The notes beneath the pieces were generated by a model. It did no database searches, was not told the DNA's origin, and saw only the letters and a program-made list of their open reading frames with translations. DNA of 64,000 bases from Dicaeum eximium (lineage: Eukaryota > Chordata > Aves > Passeriformes > Dicaeidae), in assembly GCA_013396995.1 (NCBI GenBank), contig VWZP01007456.1, positions 500,431 to 564,430 on the forward strand, read 5' to 3'. Position numbers and translations under genes: made by a program. Below, piece after piece: positions 51,301 through 55,405 of the stretch (within the stretch, counting starts at the first letter, position 1; each line of letters opens with the position of its first letter).

Positions 51301-54300
51301 GCAATGTTTTATTATTCCTATTTGATTAAAAAACTTTATTTACAGTGAAAATGTGCCAAGTCCTGGGGAAAACTATACCTATTATTAATTTAAAGAATCT
51401 CCAGCATTCTATATACACAGTTTAAGAAGATATGAAAATCCCAGTGGCACCTGTTTCAGGAGATTCTTGTCCCAAATATTTCTCAGAAAACAGAGATCTA
51501 GAGTTTGCCACTTTATTACTGCCTTGAGGGACTTTCTCTGAGCTGATCTTTTTAACCAGCTCTTTGAGTTAGTTAGTACCTCTCTTCTATTGAACATAGG
51601 GCAGATCTCCCTCCTGAGATAAATAAAAAAAAATCAATTCATAGCCACCCTTGACTGCATCCTAATCAATCTGGTTCCTTAGAAGGAGCTGTGCCTGAGA
51701 AGACTGACAGATAGACTGTTCATGTGAAAGAATGCCTAGGTTAAATTTGCTCTACCCAACATCCTTGTCCTGGAAAGTTAGTGCTTGACAGCTAAACCTC
51801 TGCAGATGACTTTTGTGTATGTTTGCATCTTCTATCTCCTGCAAAACGAAATATGTTACCTTAAGAGAAGCTGTGAAATATGAGAGGGCACATGGATGGA
51901 TCAATGCCTTTTTCCTTCCCTTCATTTCCACAAGTAGTTTTTATTATAGTATTTTTTAATTTATATCTTTATATGTATCTTCTGGATGTTTGTATGATTC
52001 ATCAAAATCCAAGAATTGGTGTGAACCTAAATTTGTTTCAATCATAATAGCTGGGAATAGGTGCCAGTGCATTTTGGAGTGCAGAAGTCCTCAGTGATAA
52101 CATCAATTTGAGTATTAATGGGTTCATGCTTATCAGAAAATTGTATATTTTCTTGTGGTTTTGACTTTTGTTTAATATTCTCCTGATTGTGTCTCCCATA
52201 GAATAACTTACTGATGCTGGCTATTCTGGCTTTTGAAGTTACAATCTACCGTCACCAAGAGTACTACAGATGTCGGAATAACCTCACCGCACCTGTGACT
52301 AAAACCATTTTCCATGATATTACAAGAGCACATCTGGATGATGGACTTGTAAACTGTGTCAAGTATTTCATAAACTACTTCTTCTACAAGTTTGGTTTGG
52401 AGGTAAATATGCATTACTTTTCTTTAGATTATCATTCCAAACCTTTTGAATGTGTTATTTTTGAGTAGTAGTTTGGGCTGTGTTTGACATCTAGAGGCTT
52501 ATTAGTCATCATTCATGTTACTCATCTCTGTTCCCTTACCTTGTCTGTTCATGTGCACATGAAATGTACTTTCAAAAAAATCTTTCCCTAAATAGTGATT
52601 TTTCACAATTTTCTATGCCTATCTGAAGGAGGCAACTCCAGAGCAATACATCCTAAATTTAATCATATTTAAGCTCTTGACCTAACTGTTAAACACTACC
52701 GCCACTTTGATCAATGGAGCAAACTGTTCAGAGCCATCTGAGGATTAAGAATGAATGAAAATTTTAAAACCCCAGCAAGTTATTTCCTTTGGGAAATAAT
52801 TTTAAATCATTCTAATTTGGGGAGAGAAAAAACGAAAATAACACAGTGCACTGAATAAATGAAGTTTTCACAAAGTTTCAATACATGTTTCACAGAACTG
52901 AGTGAAGGGACTGCTTTCAGTGAAGCCAGAGAACATAAATGCTGAACTGCAGAGCCTTTAGAACAATGGAAAACTAAAGCTGTCTTGCAGGAATGGACTG
53001 GATTTGTCTATCACTGATAGAAGCTGTATGGTCTAAATGCCTTGTCCATTTCCTGCATGAGGATATGTCTTAGTTGTTACCAATCTTAATAGTTCCTCTT
53101 CTTTTCCACATCTGAAAAGTACGTCCTGTCACAATACGTGTCTGTGTAATCTGTTCTTTGCTTGGCAACAATTAAATGTTTCACATACTAGCTATTGTGA
53201 CAGGGCTCTTTCCTTCTGCTATCTTTAGATATCACATAATGGAAACCTGCTCTAGACAGAAGAGTATAAAAAATTTGGGTGTTTGGGTGGAGTGGTGGAA
53301 ATTGCTGTTGGAGCATGTTGGTTTGCACAGGGTTCCTGCAGTCAGACACAGCCAAGCATTCTGTCAGGATCCACAATAATTTGTTATTGATGTACTGACT
53401 AGCCATGAGCTTGTAAAAATTGTTTATGTTTCTTTACTTTGTTTCCAGACCTGTTTTCTTCTATCAGTGAATGTAATTGGTCAAAGGATGGATTTTTATG
53501 CAATGATTCATGCCTTCTGGCTGATTGCTGTATTGTATCGACGTAGGAGGAAAGCTATTGCAGAGATCTGGCCAAAATATTGCTGTTTTCTAACATGCAT
53601 CATTACATTCCAGTACTTCCTTTGCATTGGCATCCCACCTGCTCCTTGTAAAGGTAAGGTCACCCTTTATGTAAAATTACTGCTAGATGCTTTTATAGAA
53701 ACATGCTGGAAAATTGGTAAGTATTCTGAAAAAATGGATTAAGTAATTGTTATTAAGTACTGATTGAATTTTTGCATGCTCCTGCCACACAGACTATCCA
53801 TGGAGAAGTGGCAATGCCAACTTCAACTCCAACATCATAAAGTGGTTATACTTTCCAGACTTCATTGTGAGACCAAACCCTGTCTTCCTCGTGTGTAAGT
53901 ATTTTAGCACATTGTTAATAAAGTGTTTATATGTCCTTTGCTTAAATCATCTGTACAGTGCAATTTGAAGCCAGACTTTTATTTACACTTCAGCAGCAAG
54001 ATGACAGATTTTTTGGGTGATTGAATACTAAGCAGAGTTAGTAATTTTTGCATCTGCTTTTCCTGTATCCCTTTTTTAATAATTCAACATCAAAATATAT
54101 TAGTATTTCCCTTTTCTCATTTATTTATCTGTAAAAAGTTATAGACAATGACAGGTTAAAAACCTAAAAACATCATTAAATTTCAATTCAGAGGTAAATG
54201 CACTGAAAACCACTCAGTGTTGGAGGTTCAAAATGTGGGGAAACAGTCTGGTAACTACATTATAATACATCACAACTCTCCTTACACCTATGTTAATGAC

Positions 54301-54500
54301 TGAATTTTTCCTTGCAATCACTACTTTCTCCTAGATGACTTCATGCTGCTTCTGTGTGCATCCTTGCAAAGGCAGACATTTGAGGATGAAAATAAAGCTG
54401 CAGTACGAATCATGGCTGGAGACAATGTGGAAATTTGCATGAACCTTGATGCAGCATCTTTTAGCCAGCATAATCCTGTTCCTGACTTCATTCACTGCCG
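238..54500 (+). CDS. PIEZO2: PIEZO2, partial spliced coding region (22 segments, both ends outside window)
   Basis: PIEZO2 is a plasma-membrane, homotrimeric, stretch-gated cation channel of touch and proprioceptive neurons and Merkel cells. Each subunit has a long curved blade of four-helix membrane repeats leading to a C-terminal pore. The segments here join at 238-448, 3054-3267, 18603-18771, 23791-23922, 24971-25009, 26342-26480, 26804-26943, 29036-29272, 33356-33479, 35045-35292, 35962-36110, 36761-36934, 40192-40233, 45690-45722, 46073-46317, 49213-49373, 50320-50496, 50673-50798, 52202-52402, 53449-53653, 53793-53894 and 54335-54500. They read through without a stop. Only blade repeats and linkers are encoded; pore, cap and beam are absent. 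PIEZO1 is less likely: blocks such as SWLTFVLLIWSC, RRRRKAIAEIWPKYCCF and GDNVEICMNLDAASFSQHN match PIEZO2 as I remember it. All introns but one are GT-AG. Confidence 0.96.
724..768. repeat. TA/TG dinucleotide microsatellite
   Basis: Alternating (TA)n, (TG)n and (TA)n tracts, imperfect, about 45 bases, in the first full intron. Likely length-polymorphic. Confidence 0.85.
2865..2879. repeat. A-tract (15 A)
   Basis: A homopolymer followed by GAAAAG. No target-site duplication or upstream retroposed unit was recognised. Confidence 0.8.
3054..3267 (+). CDS. PIEZO2: PIEZO2 coding segment 2: two membrane helices
   Basis: Reads (G)MMVPSLTSAVYFFVFLGLC, TWWSCCQAFDPLIFSCLC, VLMAIFSAGHLIGLYLYQ and LQFFQEVVPPKDFYA. 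Two long hydrophobic helices flank a short loop containing TWWS and FDP, a conserved PIEZO2 blade block. The acceptor is TTTTTACAG at 3045-3053 and the donor is AG|GTGAGA at 3268. The exon enters with two bases of the Gly codon begun at 448 and leaves after AG of an Arg codon completed by G at 18603. Confidence 0.97.
5470..5956 (+). mobile_element. CR1 LINE, 3'-end fragment, + orientation
   Basis: Matches the avian CR1 3' region from the GAAGGACATTGAGGTGCTGG block, through GACAAGAGGAAATGGCCTCA and GGAGGTTTGGATTGGATATC, to the terminus CCTTTCCAACCTACATTTCTGTTATTCC. It is diverged, with small deletions (for example near 5640), and is a dead 5'-truncated copy. The frame at 5433-5627 lies inside it and is not a gene. 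Confidence 0.92.
6782..6833. repeat. AATATTGC self-complementary direct repeats
   Basis: CAAATATTGCAA occurs exactly at 6806-6817 and 6822-6833, a 16-base period. AATATTGCAA is at 6782-6791, and reverse-complement pieces (GCAATAT) lie between. The cluster is AT-rich and can fold in several registers. Confidence 0.7.
14278..14372. repeat. Pyrimidine-rich tract
   Basis: About 95 bases, mostly C and T on the + strand (repeats of CTCCTCTTCCTT and TTCTTC). Low-complexity intronic sequence. The open frame covering it (14189-14488) is composition-driven. Confidence 0.7.
18603..18771 (+). CDS. PIEZO2: PIEZO2 coding segment 3: CSSTW loop and membrane helix
   Basis: Reads (R)LFGVTSLTQTNCSSTWMI, IKNQELHWYHHANP and ILLLVMYYTLATLIRLWLQEP, ending IER. 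The WYHHANPILLLVMYYTLATLIR block is a PIEZO2 signature, with one membrane helix after the HHANP turn. NCSS is a possible N-glycosylation sequon if the loop is luminal. The acceptor is ATTCACAG at 18595-18602 and the donor is AGG|GTAACT at 18772. The G at 18603 completes Arg from the previous exon. After that there are 56 whole codons, so it leaves on a codon boundary. Confidence 0.97.
19036..19099 (+). mobile_element. CR1 LINE, short 3'-tail remnant, + orientation
   Basis: Matches the last ~65 bases of CR1: GACTCAATGATCTTAAAGG, then TCTTTTCCAACCTAGATGATTCTG. It ends in the CR1 terminal repeat. Confidence 0.85.
22506..23460 (-). mobile_element. CR1 LINE, 3' portion, − orientation
   Basis: Begins with the reverse complement of the CR1 terminus (ATCATAGAGTCACAGG) and carries − strand blocks typical of CR1, such as GAACTGGGGATGCCAGAATTG and AATCACATCCCTTGAT. 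It is old and diverged. The 5' limit in element terms (near 23460) is approximate. An A15/T9 tract sits at 22626-22649. It lies just upstream of coding segment 4. Confidence 0.85.
22626..22649. repeat. A15-T9 tract
   Basis: Fifteen A followed directly by nine T, able to form a short hairpin, inside the − strand CR1. Confidence 0.8.
23791..23922 (+). CDS. PIEZO2: PIEZO2 coding segment 4: cytoplasmic linker with RRRSLWYA block
   Basis: Reads QTPDEEKSVSREDDKEIPC, SPIPMTAERRRSLWYASHY and TTDERK: hydrophilic, acidic then basic. RRRSLWYA.HY.TDERK matches PIEZO2, and RRRSL would fit a basophilic-kinase site (inference). There are 44 codons, starting and ending on codon boundaries. The acceptor is a TAGCAG tandem, so the exon may also start at 23794 and lose the Gln. 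The donor is AAA|GTAAGA at 23923. Confidence 0.94.
23923..24970 (+). other. PIEZO2: PIEZO2 intron (1.05 kb)
   Basis: No repeat recognised. Two overlapping TGCATG motifs occur at 24887-24896. The acceptor tract before 24971 contains three TGC triplets in a T-rich context. Confidence 0.8.
24887..24896 (+). promoter_or_regulatory. Overlapping TGCATG pair (RBFOX-type motif) upstream of 39-nt exon
   Basis: TGCATGCATG holds two overlapping copies of the RBFOX family element, 75-84 bases before the 39-nt exon. An upstream position usually goes with repression of inclusion. The motif is seen; its use is inference. Confidence 0.45.
24971..25009 (+). CDS. PIEZO2: PIEZO2 coding segment 5: 39-nt small exon, likely alternative
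   Basis: Encodes LLSMTQDEYKPSD, 13 codons in phase 0 at both ends, so skipping it keeps the frame (DERK then VLLVTVNG). It matches the mammalian block LLSMTQD(D/E)YKPSD as I recall it. The acceptor is strong (TGCTTTTTGCAG). The donor GAT|GTTAGT at 25010 is weak because it lacks A at intron position 3. Small size, weak donor and nearby TGCATG motifs fit a regulated exon. Confidence 0.93.
25010..26341 (+). other. PIEZO2: PIEZO2 intron (1.3 kb)
   Basis: AT-rich; no repeat family or extra exon recognised. Confidence 0.78.
26342..26480 (+). CDS. PIEZO2: PIEZO2 coding segment 6: linker VLLVTVNGNPADYH
   Basis: Reads VLLVTVNGNPADYHTIHPS, LPLENGPAKADMYSTPQYK and WEPTDGMS, a hydrophilic cytoplasmic segment matching the PIEZO2 block (G/V)LLVTVNGNP.DYHTIHPSLP. 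The acceptor is TCCTGGCAG at 26333-26341 and the donor is TCAG|GTAGGA at 26481. It starts on a codon boundary and ends after the first base of a Glu codon completed at 26804. Confidence 0.96.
26481..26803 (+). other. PIEZO2: PIEZO2 intron (323 bases)
   Basis: Short intron with no features. Frames on either side run into it but are not conserved coding sequence. Confidence 0.85.
26804..26943 (+). CDS. PIEZO2: PIEZO2 coding segment 7: poly-Glu tract, then membrane helix
   Basis: Completes Glu (G+AA), then an acidic run of nine Glu after one Lys (GAG/GAA codons), then VTQEEKENVKLHALVSVFQ and FIMKQSYICALIAMM. The second half is the conserved helix HA(L/M)VSVFQFIMKQSYICALIAMM. The acceptor is TTCTACTTAG and the donor is ATG|GTAAGC at 26944, phase 0. 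The Glu run is a coding trinucleotide-like repeat and may vary in length between individuals. Confidence 0.97.
26944..29035 (+). other. PIEZO2: PIEZO2 intron (2.1 kb)
   Basis: Contains a short − strand CR1 terminus (27893-27987). Otherwise non-coding with no recognised features. Confidence 0.78.
27893..27987 (-). mobile_element. CR1 LINE, short 3'-end remnant, − orientation
   Basis: ATCATAGAGTGGTTTGGGTT followed by GGAAGGGACCTTAAAAG and CCAGGCCTGCA: the reverse-complement CR1 3' end, truncated after about 95 bases. Confidence 0.9.
29036..29272 (+). CDS. PIEZO2: PIEZO2 coding segment 8: membrane repeat SWLTFVLLIWSC
   Basis: Reads AWSITYHSWLTFVLLIWSC, TLWMIRDRRKYAMISSPF, MVFYGNLLLILQYIWSIEL, KNDELPQVSGFLKRKEPG and ELASK. 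Two membrane helices are joined by the positively charged RDRRKYAMISSPF loop, a strongly conserved PIEZO2 block. It is 79 codons in phase 0 at both ends. The acceptor is CTTCCACAAG, with a long pyrimidine tract (29007-29030), and the donor is AAAG|GTAAGT at 29273. Confidence 0.98.
30347..30388. repeat. Poly-G run containing a 19-base assembly gap
   Basis: Seventeen G (30347-30363), 19 N (30364-30382), then six G (30383-30388). A homopolymer that defeated sequencing or assembly; the true length is unknown. Confidence 0.95.
30425..30733 (-). mobile_element. CR1 LINE, older 3'-end copy, − orientation
   Basis: AATCACACAATAGTTGAAG begins the reverse-complement CR1 terminus. CTTGATTGCCCAGGACCATG, GGCTTTTGAATATCC and CTGATGTTCAGAGGAAATC follow in CR1 order. 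It ends where a second CR1 terminus begins (30734), so the two copies abut or are nested. Confidence 0.87.
30734..31745 (-). mobile_element. CR1 LINE with RT and endonuclease remnants, internally deleted, − orientation
   Basis: Starts with the reverse-complement terminus AGAATCACAGAATGGTTTGG. The − strand frame at 31290-31057 reads AEVPNAFFASAFASKTGLKE then VGIHKCLGPDGMYPG, which matches the start of the CR1 reverse transcriptase (…HK..GPDGM.P). Near 31745-31600 the − strand reads LKCLYTRALQHGEQ…, like the beginning of the CR1 endonuclease (LKCLYTNARSMGNK-type). Endonuclease and RT starts are only a few hundred bases apart, so most of the region between is deleted. Frames are broken and the copy is inactive. 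The region above 31330 is more diverged. Confidence 0.82.
33356..33479 (+). CDS. PIEZO2: PIEZO2 coding segment 9: membrane helix and start of acidic linker
   Basis: Reads ILFTITFWLLLRQHLTEQK, ALRLKEATLSEVKVGSEEN and EDK. The ILFTITFWLLLRQHLTEQKAL block is a PIEZO2 signature: a helix followed by a charged amphipathic stretch. The acceptor is TTTGTTTGCAG and the donor is AAAG|GTAAAG at 33480. It ends after the first base of a Glu codon completed at 35045. Confidence 0.97.
33480..35044 (+). other. PIEZO2: PIEZO2 intron (1.6 kb)
   Basis: No repeat recognised. Holds one splice-site-bounded 37-nt candidate exon (34778-34814) that would introduce a stop. Confidence 0.78.
34778..34814 (+). other. 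Candidate cryptic (poison) exon
   Basis: Bounded by a good acceptor (TTTTCCACTGCAG, ending 34777) and a good donor (CTG|GTAAGG at 34815). Spliced after 33479 and before 35045 it would give a TGA across the second junction. It does not resemble PIEZO2. It may be chance, or a non-productive exon. Confidence 0.2.
35045..35292 (+). CDS. PIEZO2: PIEZO2 coding segment 10: acidic linker and two membrane helices
   Basis: Begins by completing Glu, then a Glu-rich run (EEESQEGEVSEEQEEEKEEE…EEDEQD), then IMKVLGKLVMAMLIKYWIY, VCGGMFFFVSFEGTIVMYK and IIYMVLFLFCVALYQ. DEQDIMKVLG, KYWIYVCGGMFFFVSFEG and MYKIIYMVLFLFCVALYQ are conserved PIEZO2 blocks. The acceptor is TATTTGCAG at 35036-35044 and the donor is CAG|GTAAGG at 35293, phase 0. 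The acidic part is poorly conserved in length but always Glu-rich in the family. Confidence 0.97.
35293..35961 (+). other. PIEZO2: PIEZO2 intron (669 bases)
   Basis: No features recognised. Confidence 0.85.
35962..36110 (+). CDS. PIEZO2: PIEZO2 coding segment 11: VHYEWWRKILKYFW membrane block
   Basis: Reads VHYEWWRKILKYFWMSVVV, YTMLVLIFIYTYQFESFPG and LWKNMTGLDER. An amphipathic helix leads into one membrane helix and the loop FPGLW.NMTGL, which is conserved. NMT is a potential N-glycosylation sequon. The acceptor is GTGATTTCCAG and the donor is GGAA|GTAAGT at 36111. It ends after AA of a Lys codon completed at 36761. Confidence 0.97.
36111..36760 (+). other. PIEZO2: PIEZO2 intron (650 bases)
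   Basis: A 115-codon open frame (36345-36692) occupies half of it but shows no family resemblance and no splice sites. Treated as chance. Confidence 0.8.
36761..36934 (+). CDS. PIEZO2: PIEZO2 coding segment 12: LEDLGLKQF block and helix
   Basis: Reads (K)LEDLGLKQFSVADLFTRI, FIPTSFLLVCILHLHYFHD, RFLQITDLKAVTSKQDNT and IY. FTRIFIPTSFLLVCILHLHYFHDRFL is a strongly conserved PIEZO2 helix block. The acceptor is CTTTTTCCAG and the donor is TACAG|GTAAAG at 36935. It ends after AG of a codon. The third base comes from whichever exon follows: C from 40192 or 45690 (Ser), or A from 46073 (Arg). Confidence 0.97.
36935..40191 (+). other. PIEZO2: PIEZO2 intron (3.3 kb) before the 42-nt cassette
   Basis: No repeats recognised. 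The last ~65 bases (40127-40191) form an almost pure pyrimidine tract with TTTTCTTTTCTCTCTCT, of the type bound by PTB proteins, plus a TGC about 20 bases before the acceptor. Confidence 0.78.
40192..40233 (+). CDS. PIEZO2: PIEZO2 coding segment 13: 42-nt cassette exon
   Basis: Encodes (S)HAKVNGRVYLIIN in the frame set by 36934, leaving AG for the next exon. I recall SHAKVNGRVYLIIN from mammalian PIEZO2 isoforms. At 42 nt, entering and leaving after base 2 of a codon, it can be included or skipped without frame change. The acceptor is CACCTCATAG at 40182-40191 with a long pyrimidine tract; the donor is ATAG|GTGGGT at 40234. It lies in the cytoplasmic linker between the IYR/S junction and the acidic exon. 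It is a hydrophobic-basic insert whose effect on the channel is unknown to me. Confidence 0.9.
40576..40601 (+). promoter_or_regulatory. Cluster of three TGCATG motifs (RBFOX-type) downstream of cassette exon
   Basis: TGCATG at 40576-40581, 40588-40593 and 40596-40601, starting 343 bases after the 42-nt exon's donor. UGCAUG downstream of an exon is the classic RBFOX position for promoting inclusion in neurons and muscle. The motifs are seen; their function is inferred. Confidence 0.5.
41125..41640. repeat. GC-rich block of unknown origin
   Basis: Clearly richer in G and C than the flanking AT-rich intron, with many CAGG/GGCA words. Possibly a remnant of a transposable element, but I recognise no family, terminal repeat or conserved protein on either strand. 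Confidence 0.35.
42249..42300. repeat. Long A-tract (A15 CC A35)
   Basis: Fifteen A, CC, then 35 A. It could be the tail of a retroposed sequence or simple expansion. Nothing retroposed is recognised upstream. Confidence 0.85.
43052..44272 (+). mobile_element. CR1 LINE, RT C-terminal part to 3' end, + orientation
   Basis: Starts with QHGFTKGKSCLTNLVTFYD (43072 on), the CR1 reverse-transcriptase block. The later RT and C-terminal region follows, then the 3' UTR with GACACTGGAACAGGTTATCC, ending at CCCTTCCAACCTGAAC and TTTTATGATTCTG. Frameshifts and stops are frequent, so it is inactive. This is the longest + oriented CR1 here. Confidence 0.93.
45690..45722 (+). CDS. PIEZO2: PIEZO2 coding segment 14: 33-nt candidate cassette exon
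   Basis: Too short to show as an open frame by itself. Bounded by TTACTTTGAGCAG, after a strong pyrimidine tract, and the near-ideal donor ATGA|GTAAGT at 45723. With the frame from 36934 or 40233 it encodes (S)LKKKIPNHQN and then GA, which with A at 46073 makes Glu. It is open, in frame and phase-compatible with all neighbours. I recall a similar basic insert (SIKKKLPIHQNE-like) after YLIIN in a long mammalian PIEZO2 isoform, which supports it; that memory is unverified. The avian copy would be two codons shorter at its 3' end. Confidence 0.72.
   Translation, partial: PQEKNTKPPK
45723..46072 (+). other. PIEZO2: PIEZO2 intron (350 bases)
   Basis: Short, with no repeats. It separates the 33-nt cassette from the acidic exon. 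Confidence 0.72.
46073..46317 (+). CDS. PIEZO2: PIEZO2 coding segment 15: acidic cytoplasmic linker
   Basis: Reads LVHQDGSLPDITMMNLTAS and then a highly charged run: REKEEDKMLEEAGEKRMEE, a Gly/Lys patch (GGKGRVKKGKEEE), then a Glu/Asp stretch including five consecutive Asp and NESEEEETT. The start matches L(A/V)H.(E/D)GSLPD(L/I)(T/A)(M/I)M.LTAS of PIEZO2; the rest conserves charge, not sequence. The acceptor is TTTACCTACAG and the donor is ACAG|GTAAGC at 46318. It enters with the last base of a codon and leaves after the first base of an Asp codon completed at 49213. Confidence 0.95.
46318..49212 (+). other. PIEZO2: PIEZO2 intron (2.9 kb)
   Basis: Contains a − strand CR1 3' end (47097-47300). 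Otherwise no recognised features. Confidence 0.78.
47097..47300 (-). mobile_element. CR1 LINE, 3'-end fragment, − orientation
   Basis: GGGAATCATTTAGATTGGG, then AAGATCATTGAGTCTAATC, CTCCAGGGATGGTGACTCC and GGACAGCCTGTTCCAGTGCT: the reverse-complement CR1 3' UTR, truncated after about 200 bases. Confidence 0.9.
49213..49373 (+). CDS. PIEZO2: PIEZO2 coding segment 16: DLRNKWHLVIDRLTVLF block, with GC donor
   Basis: Reads (D)LRNKWHLVIDRLTVLFLK, FLEYFHKMQVFVWWLLEL and HIIKIVSSYIIWVTVKE. DLRNKWHLVIDRLTVLFLKFLEYFHK opens the next blade unit and is very strongly conserved, with two hydrophobic helices. The acceptor is CCCTGCAG at 49205-49212. The reading frame requires the exon to end at GAG (49373), followed by GCAAGT: a GC-AG intron instead of GT-AG. 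No in-frame GT donor nearby preserves the VKE|VSL junction. Confidence 0.97.
49374..50319 (+). other. PIEZO2: PIEZO2 intron (946 bases), GC-AG type
   Basis: Begins GCAAGT and ends TTTTCAG. It contains a T-rich stretch near 50170-50240 and no repeat family. Confidence 0.85.
50320..50496 (+). CDS. PIEZO2: PIEZO2 coding segment 17: two membrane helices
   Basis: Reads VSLLNFVFLIAWALALPYA, QFRPLASSICTVWTCVIIV, CKMLYQLTSIDPKDFSRN and CTL. Two hydrophobic helices are joined by the short FRPLASS loop. CTVWTCVIIVCKMLYQL is a conserved PIEZO2 block. NCT near the end is a conserved sequon position (N-C-S/T). It is 59 codons in phase 0; the acceptor is GTTTTCAG and the donor is TTG|GTGAGT at 50497. Confidence 0.97.
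50673..50798 (+). CDS. PIEZO2: PIEZO2 coding segment 18: loop with EWVGLRKSSPLLVYLR
   Basis: Reads PGENETKVNLEELKTSVLY, SGPVDPSEWVGLRKSSPLL and VYLR. The first third is a variable extracellular-type loop with sequon NET; the DP(S/T)EWVGLRKSSPLLVYLR end is strongly conserved. It is 42 codons in phase 0; the acceptor is TCTTTTTAG at 50664-50672 and the donor is AGG|GTAACT at 50799. The intron before it is only 176 bases (50497-50672). Confidence 0.96.
50799..52201 (+). other. PIEZO2: PIEZO2 intron (1.4 kb)
   Basis: No repeats or extra exons recognised. Confidence 0.8.
52202..52402 (+). CDS. PIEZO2: PIEZO2 coding segment 19: NNLLMLAILAFEVTIYRHQ block
   Basis: Reads NNLLMLAILAFEVTIYRHQ, EYYRCRNNLTAPVTKTIFH, DITRAHLDDGLVNCVKYFI and NYFFYKFGLE. 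There is one membrane helix, a conserved charged linker (RNNLTAPV.KTIFHDITR.HLDDG) and the start of another helix. It is 67 codons in phase 0; the acceptor is GTCTCCCATAG and the donor is GAG|GTAAAT at 52403. Confidence 0.98.
52403..53448 (+). other. PIEZO2: PIEZO2 intron (1.05 kb)
   Basis: No recognised features. Confidence 0.82.
53449..53653 (+). CDS. PIEZO2: PIEZO2 coding segment 20: IGQRMDFYAMIHAFWL membrane block
   Basis: Reads TCFLLSVNVIGQRMDFYAM, IHAFWLIAVLYRRRRKAIA, EIWPKYCCFLTCIITFQYF and LCIGIPPAPCK. Two membrane segments flank the very basic YRRRRKAIAEIWPKYC turn, almost invariant in PIEZO2. The acceptor is TTGTTTCCAG at 53439-53448 and the donor is AAAG|GTAAGG at 53654. It ends after the first base of an Asp codon completed at 53793. 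The following intron is 139 bases. Confidence 0.98.
53793..53894 (+). CDS. PIEZO2: PIEZO2 coding segment 21: DYPWR…KWLYFPDF block
   Basis: Reads (D)YPWRSGNANFNSNIIKW and LYFPDFIVRPNPVFLV. DYPWR and NIIKWLYFPDFIVRPNPVFLV are conserved; the RSGNANFNS stretch is more variable. The acceptor is CTGCCACACAG and the donor is GTGT|GTAAGT at 53895. It leaves after the first base of a Tyr codon completed at 54335. Confidence 0.97.
53895..54334 (+). other. PIEZO2: PIEZO2 intron (440 bases)
   Basis: No recognised features. Confidence 0.85.
54335..54500 (+). CDS. PIEZO2: PIEZO2 coding segment 22: last exon in window
   Basis: Reads (Y)DFMLLLCASLQRQTFEDE, NKAAVRIMAGDNVEICMNL and DAASFSQHNPVPDFIHC. A hydrophobic helix end is followed by a conserved linker (AAVRIMAGDNVEICMNLDAASFSQHNPVPDFIHCR). 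The acceptor is TTTCTCCTAG at 54325-54334 and the donor is CCG|GTAAAA at 54501. It ends after CG of an Arg codon completed outside the window. The next block expected (SYLDMSKV-like) was not found before 64000. Confidence 0.97.
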
Positions 54501-54780
54501 GTAAAAACTGAATCTTAAACACTTGGAAAATACAGCGCTTCTTTTTCATAAAGTTCACTAGGGTAAAAGTCATTCTCACAGCTTCCAATTTTACTTGGAA
54601 TTTGTGTTCATGTATGTTCCCATCTAACATACTGCTGTATCAGAGAGCAGATAGTTAATTTCTGGGTAATCAGCATCTGGTTTAGAACAGGGTGGGTGCA
54701 AACACGTCTTCCTAAAACTGATGATTGTTTTAAGTGCTCTCCAGAGAAGTTCAGTGATAAATTTTCCTGAAAGCCTGCAT

Positions 54781-54862
54781 TCACAGAATCATAGACTTGT
54801 TTAGTTTCGAAAAGAAAAACTTTAAGATCATCATGTCCCACCACTGTCAGACAACCAACACA
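54781..54862 (-). mobile_element. CR1 LINE, short 3'-end remnant, − orientation
   Basis: CACAGAATCATAGACTTGTT, then AACTTTAAGATCATCATG and CCCACCACTGTCAGACAACC: the reverse-complement CR1 tail, about 80 bases. Confidence 0.85.
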
Positions 54863-55376
54863 TTGCAAAATATTCACCTTTAGGTCACAAGTTATTGACT
54901 GCTATCTGTGCACATGTGGATTTAGAAAGTTTGAGAAAAAAGAGTCTTTTGGCTGCTAGATTAATCTAACTCTCTGTATGTCCAACTCCAGAAAGGATCT
55001 TGGTACTCAAATTTTAATTTCCCTCCATGAATGCCTGGTGGGGCAGGATTTATGCTGGACTTAAGTGCTCTGGTGGTTTCCCCCCAAATACAGACATGTC
55101 AGCAAGAATCCATTGCAGTCTGCAGTTTCCCATGTATGTGTTTAATCCCAAAAAGTCATCAGTTGTGTCCTGCCTAGTAGTTGTCTAAGCACAATCAAAA
55201 TAGTACTCTAAGAGACTGGCCTTTGTGGTATTTCATCTAGGCATAGGAACCATAAAAGTGTCTTGGAAGGACAGCTGACATGTCTTACTGCTCCTGAGCA
55301 TTGCATACAGGGTTGTTTAAGAAGGTGAATAATACATAAAGGGGCAGAGCTTGAGGCAGTCTGTTCTGAATGGCCT

Positions 55377-55405
55377 TCAAACAATGGAACTGTTCCATTG
55401 TTTGA
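55377..55405. repeat. Near-perfect palindrome (14-base arms, 1-base centre)
   Basis: The left arm TCAAACAATGGAAC (55377-55390) is the exact reverse complement of the right arm (55392-55405); the centre is T at 55391. Confidence 0.9.
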
